Shown in pieces: positions 47,954 through 58,436 of a stretch of 64,000 nucleotides of DNA (position 1 is its first letter; every line of letters begins with the position of its first letter). The stretch is taken from NCBI GenBank assembly GCA_025331435.1, contig JAIWNI010000068.1:1-64000 (forward strand), read 5' to 3'. The stretch is from Choanephora cucurbitarum. Lineage: Eukaryota > Mucoromycota > Mucoromycetes > Mucorales > Choanephoraceae. A program made the translations under genes and the position numbers. The notes under the pieces were generated by a model that was not told where the DNA came from, searched no databases, and saw only the letters and a list, made by a program, of their open reading frames with translations.

Positions 47954-50811
47954 AACGACGCTATGGATGACAAATAAAAAAGAGGTCAAACAAACAGTGG
48001 ATGCAAGACAGAATTCTGGCTTGTCCATCATCTGACCGCTTGTTTTGTCTCCCTTCTTCTTTCCTTTGATCAGCGAGTCAAAAGCAGCAGAGCACGTTAT
48101 GTTCTGTTTCGAGCAGAGTCTAGTTCTGAACAATACCCCTTTTCCGGTAAAGCGCAAAGACAGGCATGGAATGTGACAGTAACGACAAGTGATATTGGCT
48201 CTTGCATCGAAAGCACAAACCGAGTTTGGTCTGTACGCGGTTTGTATACCCCCCCCCTTTTCCTGCTTATTTTTTGCTCTTTCGACAAGACGCAAAAGGC
48301 TCTCGGTAAGAAGAAGGAAATGGACAGACTCTTTCAAGATGTCAGTAGAGTGGGTGTACTTTTGAGATTATCTGGCTGTAGACAGAGTTGGTTGGACGAC
48401 GTAACTTGCATCTAGTGGACTAGGATGTATATCTAGCCAAAGAAAAACAAAAACACGAAGAAGACGAAGATGAAAACGATAGACACGAAGTAGCACTTCA
48501 GCTCAGCATCGTCAGATGACTTACGGGAAAAAATATGGATGAAATGAAGAGAAACAAAGCCTGTGTGCTAGTTGGAGCTGGGAGAGAAAAAAACAAGAAG
48601 GAAAGAATATGATGCACAGATATACGCGAATAGTTGAATACGAGAATACGCTCAAAGTGCTGTAGATACAAGGGATCTAACGAGAAGGCTAAGATGCAAT
48701 GACAGATTGGATGTTGAGTGTTGAGTGTTGAAGTTTGAATTGCCAGCGATTGCCAGCGATTGTTAGCGATAGAGGCTGGTTGTTGATTATCTGTAGAAGA
48801 AAAGCCAGTAAAGTACAGACAAAGGACAGACGATGAGACAAGGAAAGAGACAAAGAAGATAGACAGAGAAGCAAAGTGAGAGATGGAACTAGAGAGAAGA
48901 TGCAAACAAATGGACTAAAGTAGACTTGGTTGGACTGGTATGCTGATAGCCTGAGGAAACACTACTGTTGGAGATGTATCTGTATTTGCGCCAAAAACAC
49001 ACACACACCAAAAAAAAAACGATTGTAGATCAGTTGTAGATGTAGCATGAGGATATCATTTAGCTGAAGATGTTATGCAAAATGGATCAGTAATGATTGG
49101 AGAAGAGGACTTGCGTCAGATCATCTTGACGGAGCTCACACAGTAAGTCAAGAAGAAAAAAGCGAGAGAGGAAATAAAGAGACAAGGAAAGGGATAGAAA
49201 TGCGAGAGATAGATCCAAAAAAGACACAATAAAAGGAAACAAAGAATTTATGCATTTTTGCAACAAAACAAAGCTAAGGGGAAAAAAAAAAGAGAAGTCT
49301 AGATGAAGATTGCAGCTAAAAGAGAGTAAATCTGCAGTGATGGTTGAGAAAAAAAAATAGAGGTAAGAAAAGAAAGGAGAGGCTCAAGAGAGTTATGGTC
49401 ATAACAGAGGCTATGGTTGAATAAGCAGGTGAAATGCCAAAGACCGAATGCTTACGTTTCTGTCAAGATGAATGCAGCTTATGCTGACAGAAATCATTTC
49501 GACTGCTACAGTAGTCGCTCGATCTAAGGGTGTTTGATCTAAGGGTGTTTGATCTAAGGGTGTTTGATTTGAGAGTATGCCCAATATAAGAGTATGCTCA
49601 ATATAAGAGTGGACATTTCTCGACAATGAGACAATGGAGCACCAAGTGAATGGAAAGTAGTCTTTTTCCCTCTTCTTGTTCAAAGTGACCGATAATATCC
49701 TACGTATGTTGGATTAGCATGCATTGGTATGGCATAGCTTTTGACTTAATTTCGAGTGAAGGCTTGATAATCTCAGACACATACCAGAGATGGCAAGAGC
49801 AGTAACGGATTGGATTCAAATTTGGATTCGAATTCGAATTCGGACAATAGAGCAAAATGAGACAATGAATAAGAGCTTTGGTTTTTAACGCCAGCAATAA
49901 GATTCGACTGATTTATTTGAAAGAAATGAAGAAAATAGAAGACGATTTATGATAAAAGTAATTATGAGTACTTTTTGTGTTTGTGAATAACAGAAAGCGA
50001 CGGATGTAGATAAAGTGTTGAAAGAATAAGCAGTATTTACGACAAAGATGAATGAATGAGTGATTGAATGAATGAATGAAAAAGAGGGCAAATGAATATG
50101 ATTATAAAATGCAATGAGTGTTGAATGAGATATATTAGTGTTTTGTATGATAGTTTTGATAAGAACAGAGACAAAGGCAGAGACAAAGGCAGAGACAAAG
50201 GCAGGGCTTGAATTCAGGTCTTGAGTTATCCAGTAGCAAGTAGTTTCAGCAGCAAGTATTTCCAGTAGCAACAAAAAGAAAACGAAAAAGAGAGACAAGA
50301 ACGCAGAGGGTAAGCCTTTCCCTCGACTCGTTTTCACAAGTCAAAGGAAAAAGCTTAGTTCTGTTCGCACTATCCTAACTCCGTAGCAGAAAAGCCGTTC
50401 TACCTGTCCACTAACGAGGAATAGTACAAGTATGTCTGTACCCACTTCCTCTGTCCAGATCCCTACAGGACCGCTCATAGGTTGTCAAGAGATCAGGCGG
50501 CTCAGTGGCACTTTGTCAGTCTTTGACTCAATCCCAATACAGGTGACGAGGGTCGTTCGCGAAAATGAACTAGCGTAAGATAGTGGTCTGCTTCTATTAG
50601 AGAAGGAAGGCAGCATCAGCCTTTGTTCTTGCCCCACTAAGCCTGCATGAGAGAGATAGAGAGGCATCATCATTAAGAGAGATATCAGAAAGACAGCTTA
50701 AGAGAAAAGAAGAGACGCGTGCCTTTTTTTTTTCCGGACGAAAGACGGCTTGATCTTGGTGAAAGAGACTTGAGCAGGTTGCAAAGGCCTAAACTAGACA
50801 AAATAAAGCAA
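47292..50811. repeat. Block Y, copy B
   Basis: Bases 47648-50811 match copy A (30010-33211) almost perfectly. Bases 47292-48420 match copy C (62870-64000) in inverted orientation, with the sum of paired coordinates constant at 111292 from the window end to 63467, so no indels there. Copy B therefore shares more left-hand sequence with C than with A. As in A, the internal frames (47825-48337, 49411-49683, 49885-50337, all minus) lack ATG starts or consist of simple repeats. Identity to A ends abruptly at 50811. Confidence 0.95.
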
Positions 50812-51187
50812 AGTGTGCAACAATATAGACAAAAAAGCGTAATTTTTCACTTGTCGTTAGGCTTGTCAAAGCGATGAGTTTTCGGGAAGTAGCATAAGAG
50901 CTTTGATAAAGAGAAAAGAGGAGAAAAAGAAAAGAGAGAAAAAAGGAATGTGAAAAAAAATTGATCGAAATATACACTAAGTGAAGACAGCAGACAGATC
51001 ATATCCTGGCATCCAATGCGCCTAATAATCAGTTGCATGATGCAAATAAAGTAAATCAGGTAATCAAATCGCATAAAATCATCCTCAGTGTTATTTTATG
51101 CTGTAGCAGCACCCTTTTATTTTATTGCTTTTCTTTTTTAGTTATGAAAGCCGAACTTTAAAAAGCTTTTTTTTTTTATTTTGACAA
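50812..51187. repeat. Diverged right flank of block Y copy B, left of the MULE
   Basis: It aligns with 33212-33590 at reduced identity (landmarks gataaagagaaaag, gcaaataaagtaaat and atcaaatcgca). It ends in the left copy of the 9-bp direct repeat ttttgacaa at 51179-51187. The same flank resumes at 54298 on the other side of the transposon. Confidence 0.8.
51179..51187. repeat. Target-site duplication, left
   Basis: The 9-mer ttttgacaa here is repeated at 54298-54306. The empty site in block Y copy A has a single related cttgacaa. Seven bases lie between this repeat and the strong inverted-repeat match. Confidence 0.8.
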
Positions 51188-51194
51188 CAGTGAG

Positions 51195-51234
51195 GTTATA
51201 TACCGCGACCCTAAATCCTTATATACCACGACCC
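51195..51234. repeat. MULE terminal inverted repeat, left
   Basis: Forty bases starting gttatataccgcgaccc pair with 54251-54290 at 37 of 40 positions. Within it a 16-bp core ttatataccrcgaccc occurs twice, separated by taaatcc. Confidence 0.93.
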
Positions 51235-51277
51235 TTTTTTTTTCTAATTATTACCCCTTTTTCTCTTTGACATAACA

Positions 51278-53336
51278 ATGGTTACAAATCAACTTTACAA
51301 AGCATCAGAAGCACTCCCTAACATCCCCAACAACATCGATAGACAGTCTCTTAATAATCTTATTAGAGAGTACTCAATTAGAAACAAATTTGTTGTTTCT
51401 GTCACTCGTTCTGACACAAAAAGCCTTATCTTTCAGTGTGTCAAAACTGGCAAGCAAAGAGAGACGAAAAGAGTCGAAGATCCTAGCAAACGTCGTGCCA
51501 AAATGAGCCATAAGTCAGAATGCCCCTACACTATCAGATTCTTCAAGCCCAAAGGCAAAAATTTGTTTAACCTTCTTGATCCTAAGAATGGGAATGAACT
51601 TTGTCATAACCATCCTATCGATGATCTCAATCTACTGTCAACTTCAAAGGGACGTAGAAGTATTCTTGAAGTAGATGACATGAGAAAGGTTAGCTTTGGT
51701 CTTGAGCAAAGTTCGTCAGCTCGTAAAATTCAAAATACAATCAGTAAAGATAGTCCTTATAACAAATTGACTAAAGCTGACGTTAAGAACATGAAAAGTG
51801 TCTATAACAAACAGACAAGAGAAGCTTCCCAGAGAGCATCTACTGAACAAGCAAATTTGTTGATCCAGCAAATGCAAAGCAATGGCTATATGACATTTTA
51901 CGATTTTGATCAGACAATGTTCTTGAAGTCCATTTTTTTTGCGAGCAAGCCAATGACAGAAAAAGCAAAGCAGTTTCCTGAAGTAATGGTTATCGACGCA
52001 ACCTACAAGACAAACAATCTCGGTATGCCATTGATTGGTATCTATGGGGTTGCAAACATTGGCCAAAAGTCCTTCAAGAGCTTTCCTGGTGTCTTTGTTT
52101 GGACATCAAATGAGCAGGAAACTACTTATCAATGGGTTCTTGAAATGCTCAAGAAACAAGTGGGTGACGAATTGCGTCAAACTGTGTTCGTTACTGACAA
52201 ATGTACTGCTTTGAGAAATGCGCTCGATAAGTTGTTTCCTCAAAACAAGAAGCTTTTGTGTACATAGCACATGTTGAACAACTTGAGCGATCATTGTAAT
52301 AAGAAGACGTTCAAGGATGATGCTGTTGTTGAAGAGTTCAAGTCGTGTGTTTCTGCTTTGATTAACTTCACTGGCTTCACAAAGTATTCAGAAAAATTGA
52401 ACAAGATCAACGGGATTTTCCTTGATGACAACTATTTTGTCTCAAGAGAAGAAAGAATGAAGTTCAAAGAGTACTTTGAAGCAGAATGGAAGTTGTGCTT
52501 GCATCAATGGGCTGCCAGCTACACTTCAAAGATCAAGACAATGGGTTGCACCACTACTCAGAGGGCTGAGAGTGGACATGGTGCTCTGAAGCGCAAGATG
52601 ATCTCAGCGCAACATCTTTGTGTTGCTTTTTGATAAAGTACACGAGTACTTGAAGGACTTTGAGCGTAGCTACGAAGAACAGAAGTTAAAAGAGAAAGCA
52701 ACTTCTGATAAGGTTATCAGTGAAGATGAAGACCTCCGTCATTTGCGTGGTAAGATAGGCCACCTCGCTCTTTACAAATTACGTGAAGAATTGTATAGAG
52801 AGCGCCCTGTCATCCCCAAGCATTACTCTGAATGCAATTGCAAGACCAGAGCCGTTTATGGCTTGTTTTGCTGCCATCAATTTGATGCTTTAGGAAATCA
52901 GAGAATTGAGCTATCCGACATACCTCGTCGATGGTGGATATCCAATGATCAAGAAGAAGTAGAAGTTGCAGATATATCTAGGAGCTTTTCCAAAGATTGG
53001 ATGAAGTATGTTGTTGCTTTGGAAGGTGCTTTCCGTGATGCTGTAGGTGATTATGTGGAAACAACTCGACTGATAGATGCAGTTGAGAGTTTCCTCATCT
53101 GCAACACCGATTTGTTTGTTGATGGTAGATCTCGCATAGCCGAAGAGCCTCCATCGGTTCCAAAGCTGACTCTTCCAGAAGCAACTGAGGTCAAGAAACC
53201 AGGAAGACCTGCAAAAATACAGCGCCTTCCTGCATTGGCAAAAGACTTTGCTTCTGCTAAGTTTAGGAAGACCTATACGAAAGAAAAAGTAAAGGAAGAA
53301 GAAAAGGAAGAAGAAAGATGTAAAAGAAAGCATGTG
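51278..53336 (+). pseudogene. MULE transposase (FAR1-like, DDE, SWIM), broken
   Basis: From the ATG at 51278 (43 bases inside the left inverted repeat) the first frame runs 329 codons. It begins with a FAR1/WRKY-like zinc region: Cys at about residue 50, Cys at about 81, His-Asn-His near 110. Then comes the MULE core with Val-Ile-Asp-Ala-Thr-Tyr (Asp240) and Val-Thr-Asp-Lys-Cys (Asp307). TAG at 52265 replaces the Trp of the usual Cys-x-Trp-His motif; the same frame continues to the third catalytic residue, a Glu at 52568 in Gln-Arg-Ala-Glu-Ser. A frameshift lies at about 52605-52625. The next frame gives the SWIM zinc finger, Cys-x-Cys at 52833-52841 and Cys-Cys-His at 52869-52877, then an AT-hook-like Gly-Arg-Pro at 53198-53206. 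Another shift follows near 53336. Confidence 0.93.
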
Positions 53337-53341
53337 AAGAT

Positions 53342-54122
53342 AGAAGTGACTTTGTATACGACTTGTATATTCCTAAAAAAAGAAGGGTTGCTTATGCAGA
53401 AGAGTTCAAAAAGCAACAGTTGGATTTTTCTCTCCTGTTGATATTAAGCAAGATGATGTTGTATCGACCTACAACCCAAAGAGTGATGGCTATTGCGGTT
53501 TTAGAGCAGCAGCATATTTAATATATGGAGATGAAGAGCAATTCACAAAGGTAAAAGAAGCTATGATCTCAGTGATGTCAAAAGAGTTCAAAAATGGCAT
53601 GTCCTATGAAGACTTTTACCGAAGCTCAATTGGAATGACCGCAGATGAAGTAAAAATGGTTATCACATGTGGTATTGACCTGAACAAGAAAGAAGATGAA
53701 GTGACTGGATATGATCGCCATAAAAAAGCAAGAACAGCTGGCATGTCTTTTGGTTTGACAGCATTGATTGCATGCAAGTACTTGCAGATGCATACGGCCG
53801 TCCTGTCTGTTATCATCCAGACTCTGCCAGCAAAAGCCAATTGGATGTAGCCTTGACATACTTTCCCTTAGTCTTGCCCAAGAGGCTAGATCAAAAGCCG
53901 GTGCCTCTGCATCTCCAGTACATAGGTGACATTCATTGGGGAGCTGTAAAACTCAAGAACTCCAGCAGCAACCTTCCTCCTGCAAGTAGAGTTTACTTTA
54001 ACTCTCATCCTGACAATATAAAAAATTATAACTTGTATTGGAACAAATGGGAACAGTTCCCCAAAGAAAAAGCAGAGAAAAAGAATCAAAAATTACTTCA
54101 AGACATCATATCAATAGAATAA
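53342..54122 (+). pseudogene. OTU-like cysteine protease part of the MULE protein, broken
   Basis: After the shift near 53336 the frame reads a Lys/Arg-rich linker, then shifts again near 53430 into Ser-Asp-Gly-Tyr-Cys-Gly-Phe-Arg-Ala-Ala. This matches the OTU signature with its nucleophile Cys at 53494-53496. A third shift near 53776 leads into the C-terminal part with Ile-His-Trp-Gly at 53932-53943, where OTU enzymes carry the catalytic His. Stop TAA is at 54120. OTU proteins are usually deubiquitinases; C-terminal protease domains (OTU or ULP1-like) are known on some MULE proteins. Here the order transposase, SWIM, AT-hook-like, OTU fits a single original ORF. With no start codon of its own, it is not a separate gene. 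Confidence 0.82.
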
Positions 54123-54180
54123 CTAAACTTATATTCATAACATTCTTACTAGAACAGCTCTAATATACACTTGAAATAAA

Positions 54181-54214
54181 GGTAGTGGTATATAAGGGTA
54201 GTGGTATATAAAGC
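54181..54214. promoter_or_regulatory. Subterminal repeats of the MULE, possible transposase binding sites
   Basis: Two tandem copies of gggtagtggtatataa-like sequence (17-bp period) lie inside the right end. They are variants of the core ggtcgtggtatataa that also appears twice in each inverted repeat, so the right end has four and the left end two. Arrays like this often bind transposase. That role is inferred. Confidence 0.55.
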
Positions 54215-54250
54215 TTATATAATATTTTGAAACTCAGGTATGGATCGGGT

Positions 54251-54290
54251 GCGTCGTGGTATATAAGAATTTAGGGTCGTGGTATATAAC
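54251..54290. repeat. MULE terminal inverted repeat, right
   Basis: It is the reverse complement of 51195-51234 with three mismatches. Seven bases, ttttccc, lie between it and the 9-bp direct repeat. Confidence 0.93.
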
Positions 54291-54297
54291 TTTTCCC

Positions 54298-54306
54298 TTT
54301 TGACAA
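54298..54306. repeat. Target-site duplication, right
   Basis: Second copy of ttttgacaa. The block Y flank resumes here and can be followed to about 54440 against 33590-33720. Confidence 0.8.
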
Positions 54307-54440
54307 TTGAACGAGCCTGATTTCATAAAGATGCTGTATACAAAAACCGTACTACTATCAAGAGGACTTGTAGAACTTCTAAAATAGCAACTATCCATTC
54401 TGTTTTTGCTTGGCTGCTTAACACATTAACATTCGCTTGA

Positions 54441-55170
54441 ATTTGATTCTATGCAAGAAGAAAGACAAGGAGGAAAAATCAATCATCATTTAGTAGTTGA
54501 TTTGTTATCTCTGTTGGTTTTATCACGGGACTATAAAGTCGCTCTCATTAGGCTTCATGGACTCTCTCTTTCTAAACGTCTATAAAACACAAGGCTTTTG
54601 TTTTGACATAGCTATCTAATTGACAATCTCAAATTCAAGTGAAATACTTTCAATCATAACTTCATGACTCTCTTCTACAACAAGCAACACTAGCCTTGAT
54701 ACAATAATGAAAGATATAGACAGAGACAAACGACAGACAAAAAGTTATTTTCATTTCCTTTCCTACATTTTTTTTTCGTTTAAGCAAGATGACTTGGGTT
54801 CTCAACACATTTTTCTTACTCTGTCAGTTTTTTGTATCGCAAGGACCTACTTGCCTTGTCTTGGACGGATCAATAAAAAGATATAAATCAGTCCCTTATC
54901 AGCTTTATGGTCTCAATTATGCTTTTTTGCTAAACAGTATTACTTATAATAAATGATTAAGATGTCAGTCGATCTATTGCGTGCTTTGATAAAAGAAGAC
55001 GACATGAGGGGCCTCTAAGATACAAAATTATAGGCAAAGTCGGTAAATTTTGAGTTCAATTATTTTTATTTTAGCTGAAAATCAACAACAACATTGAGTT
55101 AAAAGTAGAAGAGCGCTTTACAGCCGAGTCATACACTTAAATTATAAGATTCTTGTCTAGTAAGGTCAAA
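54441..55170. other. Intergenic DNA; no gene seen
   Basis: AT-rich, no open frame of note. The match to the copy A flank fades out here. Confidence 0.55.
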
Positions 55171-55316
55171 CATTTTCATTTTCATTTTCATTTTCATTTT
55201 CATTTTCATTTTCATTTTCATTTTCATTTTCATTTTCATTTTTTCATTTTTTCATTTTTTCATTTTTTCATTTTTTCATTTTTTCATTTTTTCATTTTTT
55301 CATTTTTTCATTTTTA
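55171..55316. repeat. ttttca run passing into an 8-bp ttttttca run
   Basis: Eleven or so hexanucleotide units change midway to about ten octanucleotide units, as if a two-T insertion had been amplified. A short cattttcatttt run also occurs in every unit of the 4.4 kb array. Confidence 0.93.
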
Positions 55317-55319
55317 AAA

Positions 55320-55735
55320 TTGTCCCTTAGCCCAACAGAAGAAAAGTGAAGTTTAAACCTCACTCAAAGAAGATAGAACTACCCGCCGTTCATTCTTCGT
55401 TTGCCCTTAGCCCAACTAAAAGAAAAGAAGGGTGTTGAACCCAACTACAAGAAGATAGAACCACCCACCGTTCATTCTTCATTGTTTGCCCCTTAGCCCA
55501 ACAGAAGAAAAGCAAGATTTAACTCTCACTTAAAGAAAGAAGGCCGCCCATTCTTTCTTGTTGTCCCCGTAGCCCAACAGAACAAAAGAAGGGTGTTGAA
55601 CCCAACTACAAGAAGAGAACTACCATCCGCTCATGCTTCATTGTTTGCCCCTTAGCCCAACAGAACAAATACAAAGTTTTAGTTTTGCACCAAGAAGATA
55701 GAATGACCGCCCATTCATTCTTCATTTGTAAAATG
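55320..55735 (-). repeat. Five diverged tandem copies of an ~80-bp unit
   Basis: The phrase ttagcccaac (once gtagcccaac) recurs at 55327, 55407, 55493, 55569 and 55652, spaced 80, 86, 76 and 83 bases. Each unit ends in cgcccattcattcttcatt-like sequence. On the minus strand two units contain gggttcaacaccc, which looks like a Pol III B box, and each has gttgggctaag, vaguely A-box-like. The unit is tRNA-sized, but no cloverleaf can be drawn with confidence. Directly preceded by the ttttca tract. Confidence 0.8.
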
Positions 55736-58436
55736 ATGTGAATTGAAGAAAAAAACAAAACGAGAAAAGTCATTTTTTGATCCTTATTTATAGTTTTTTG
55801 ACAGGCAGAAATTTTTGTGGAAACCAGTCCTCTGATAAACAGTCCTATTCTATTGCATCATTGCTTACTTTATTGTTTATTCTCACGTGAAAATGACTTG
55901 GAATAGTAAAGGAATAGCAAAGGAATAGCAAGAGAGGACAAGAGGCGTGAACAGAGTCTAAAGAGTTGAGAGAAGTCTTCACTTTTATTAATTTATGCCA
56001 GCGTTTACTATACAAGCTCCTTTTCAAAACATATAGATTATATCAACACTTGTCCAACCATGTTAAGCTGGTCAGTGCGTGTTAACTCTCCGCTTCTTTG
56101 ATGATTTTGAGTAAGTACTGGCAACAAGCTATGTCAGCTCGATCGTGTTGCAAATGATGTATGCGCTTAAGACCAAACATAACAAATGCTTACTTTTGGG
56201 AGCTTGCGAGTTGTTGGCATATCTTTTTTTTTTTGGTAATTTTGTATGAATCAACTTTATTTTGCTGACGATCTGAATTACAGCTTAAAAGTAAACTCAG
56301 CAAGTGAAGATGCTTCCTCAATTTTTGACATTATGATACGAAATGAATCCTCAAACAGATAAGTTATTGTTATGTCATCACTACTTTCTCTTGAATGAAA
56401 AGCCTTTCATCGATAGGCCTAAAGCGATACCTTTTTAAATTATCTACTCTTTTTTTAGAATAAGATCAATATTTTGCCTAGATCAAGACAGGATATTAAG
56501 GGCAAAATTTAATCAGGAGCATGGCCAAAGGCAACAACAATCGGCTCAACATATTTCAAGCATGGAGCTCGTATGCAGAATGTCAATGGGATGATTTCAA
56601 CTTGTAAAAAAAGCAATTTGAGATACTGAAATGATTCACTTTTGCAAGCTTTGTATTGTGTGTACTGATCTATGTATCGAGCAACAGAAAAAAAGAGCAA
56701 GTAGCGGTCGATCTAGACTCTGACTCAAACTGCCAAACAAAATGAGAGACAAAGAATAAAGCCTATAATAGCAAAGTAAAAAACCGAGTGCCTAATCTGA
56801 CAACCAGCTTTTTACTGCGGACATGGCAGGAGATTCGAGATTGCCTCTAGAATTACAATCACTATAAGATCTCGTGTGTCTAACAGGATAGCCACAAAGC
56901 TCAAAGTCCTGTAAGAATTAAGAGGATGTCAACACTTTGCTGTTTACATCTCCATGCAAGAGTCATGAAGTTGACCTGCTATAAGTAATTGGCTATTGAT
57001 AGATAAGAAAAGACATAACGGAGATCGACATTGTAAATTAAAGACCAAGCTGCTTTCTAGCAATGGTCAGAAAGTATGAATAAAAAATAGATTTTTCGTA
57101 CTTCAAAATCGATCAGTTTCTCTTTTGGAGAAATAAAGTCGAGTCTTAGTTGCATTTTGCCTCATTCCCCTTCTATAATAATTTTAACCTCTTCAATACG
57201 GCATATCAATGTATCTTGGGAAGACACATTAAGCAATTTGAGTTTGACAGCGCAGGAAATTGAGAGGACACTCAAGATGAAAAAAAAAAGAAAAGAAGAA
57301 GGAATACAATGATCTTAACGAAGCATTGATGTTTACAATTATGATTTCTCTGAAATATCAAAAAGAAAACTGATGTTCTTCGGTTTTTTGATTGCTCTCA
57401 TCTATATCGCTTCGGCCTTACTGGTTCTGCAAAAGCAGATGTCTCATAGTTAAGGGAACTAAGTTCCTTGATATATTCATACTCATTGTGTTAATTTGAA
57501 AACTTTTGTTGATTAGACATGACTGAACAAGCTTCTGATCTACATGCGAAGTTATTCATGCAGATCAAATCAAACTTAAAAGACTGTCTCAGTCAAACCT
57601 CAATCAGCTAGATCTCACATATTTAGCAATCATTAGGTCTGGTCGAACTTATTAGATTTCAAACGAATGCGCTTAAATTTTAGTGAAATTTGGAAGAGCC
57701 AATTATTTTTCTTGTTTGACAAAAGTCTAAAACTAATCGCATAAGTGTGTCTATTTGAGCTCTCCCAAAAAGCTTTATTCTCTACTTAACTGTAGAAAGA
57801 AATTGATCTTTGCGTACACCTGATGTCTGATTAAATGTCAGAACAACACCTAAAGGATTTCTGCTAAAGAAAAAAGAAAAAAGACTACTTTGTGTTCACA
57901 AAAACTTTACAGACAAAATGCAGCAGTCCAAATTGATATTTTTACTTACTTGCTGTATAAGAAAAACTCTATTTTCTTTTCTTTTTTTGGGAGAGAATTG
58001 ATGTAGAACCAACACTAATTGCAGGAAAGACGCCAATCTCAGTTTTTAAATACAGTTTGTGCAAGCTTTTCGTTTTCTTCTCTTTTTTTTGTAGCAGTTT
58101 ACTCTTCTTGTCGTGAAGTTTGAGTATTTGATTTGTAGGCTTATTTTAAATAGCAAACCATCCCTCAAAGCTTCTCTTTTCTTTTTCAAGGAACTCATTA
58201 TATCCTTTGTTGAGGTTTTTGTCTTTGTTTTATTTAATTTCTAAAAAGAAAAGAAAAAGAAAAGTATGATATGTACAAGTTAGTTGGATTGCTTAGAGAC
58301 GGTAATATGCACATGTGCCTTAGTTTGAGAGAAGAGATTGGAACTATGTAAAACAAAAATACGTATCTCTGCACTGCTCTACACTGCTTTGCTTTATAGC
58401 CATGACAACACATTGGGTTCTATTAGGTACGCGAGC
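55736..58436. other. Intergenic DNA with scattered coding-like scraps
   Basis: There is no intact gene. A minus-strand frame at 56509-56700 ends in a non-repetitive, protein-like stretch of about 30 residues (ending Ala-Phe-Gly-His-Ala-Pro-Asp), and nearby minus frames up to about 56950 read as short coding-like pieces in different frames. This suggests another eroded gene; I do not recognise it and cannot fix its limits. Confidence 0.4.

Larger units (their letters stand above)
51188..54297 (+). mobile_element. Mutator-like DNA transposon (MULE), degenerate
   Basis: A 3.1 kb element is bounded by 40-bp terminal inverted repeats and by ttttgacaa direct repeats of 9 bp (51179-51187, 54298-54306), the length usual for Mutator target duplications. 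The interior encodes a transposase with a FAR1-like N-terminal zinc region, MULE catalytic core, SWIM zinc finger and an OTU-like part. It interrupts a duplicated flank that is uninterrupted in copy A near 33580, so insertion came after the duplication. The termini are well preserved while the ORF is broken several times. It is thus probably immobile by itself, though it could be moved in trans. Confidence 0.93.
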
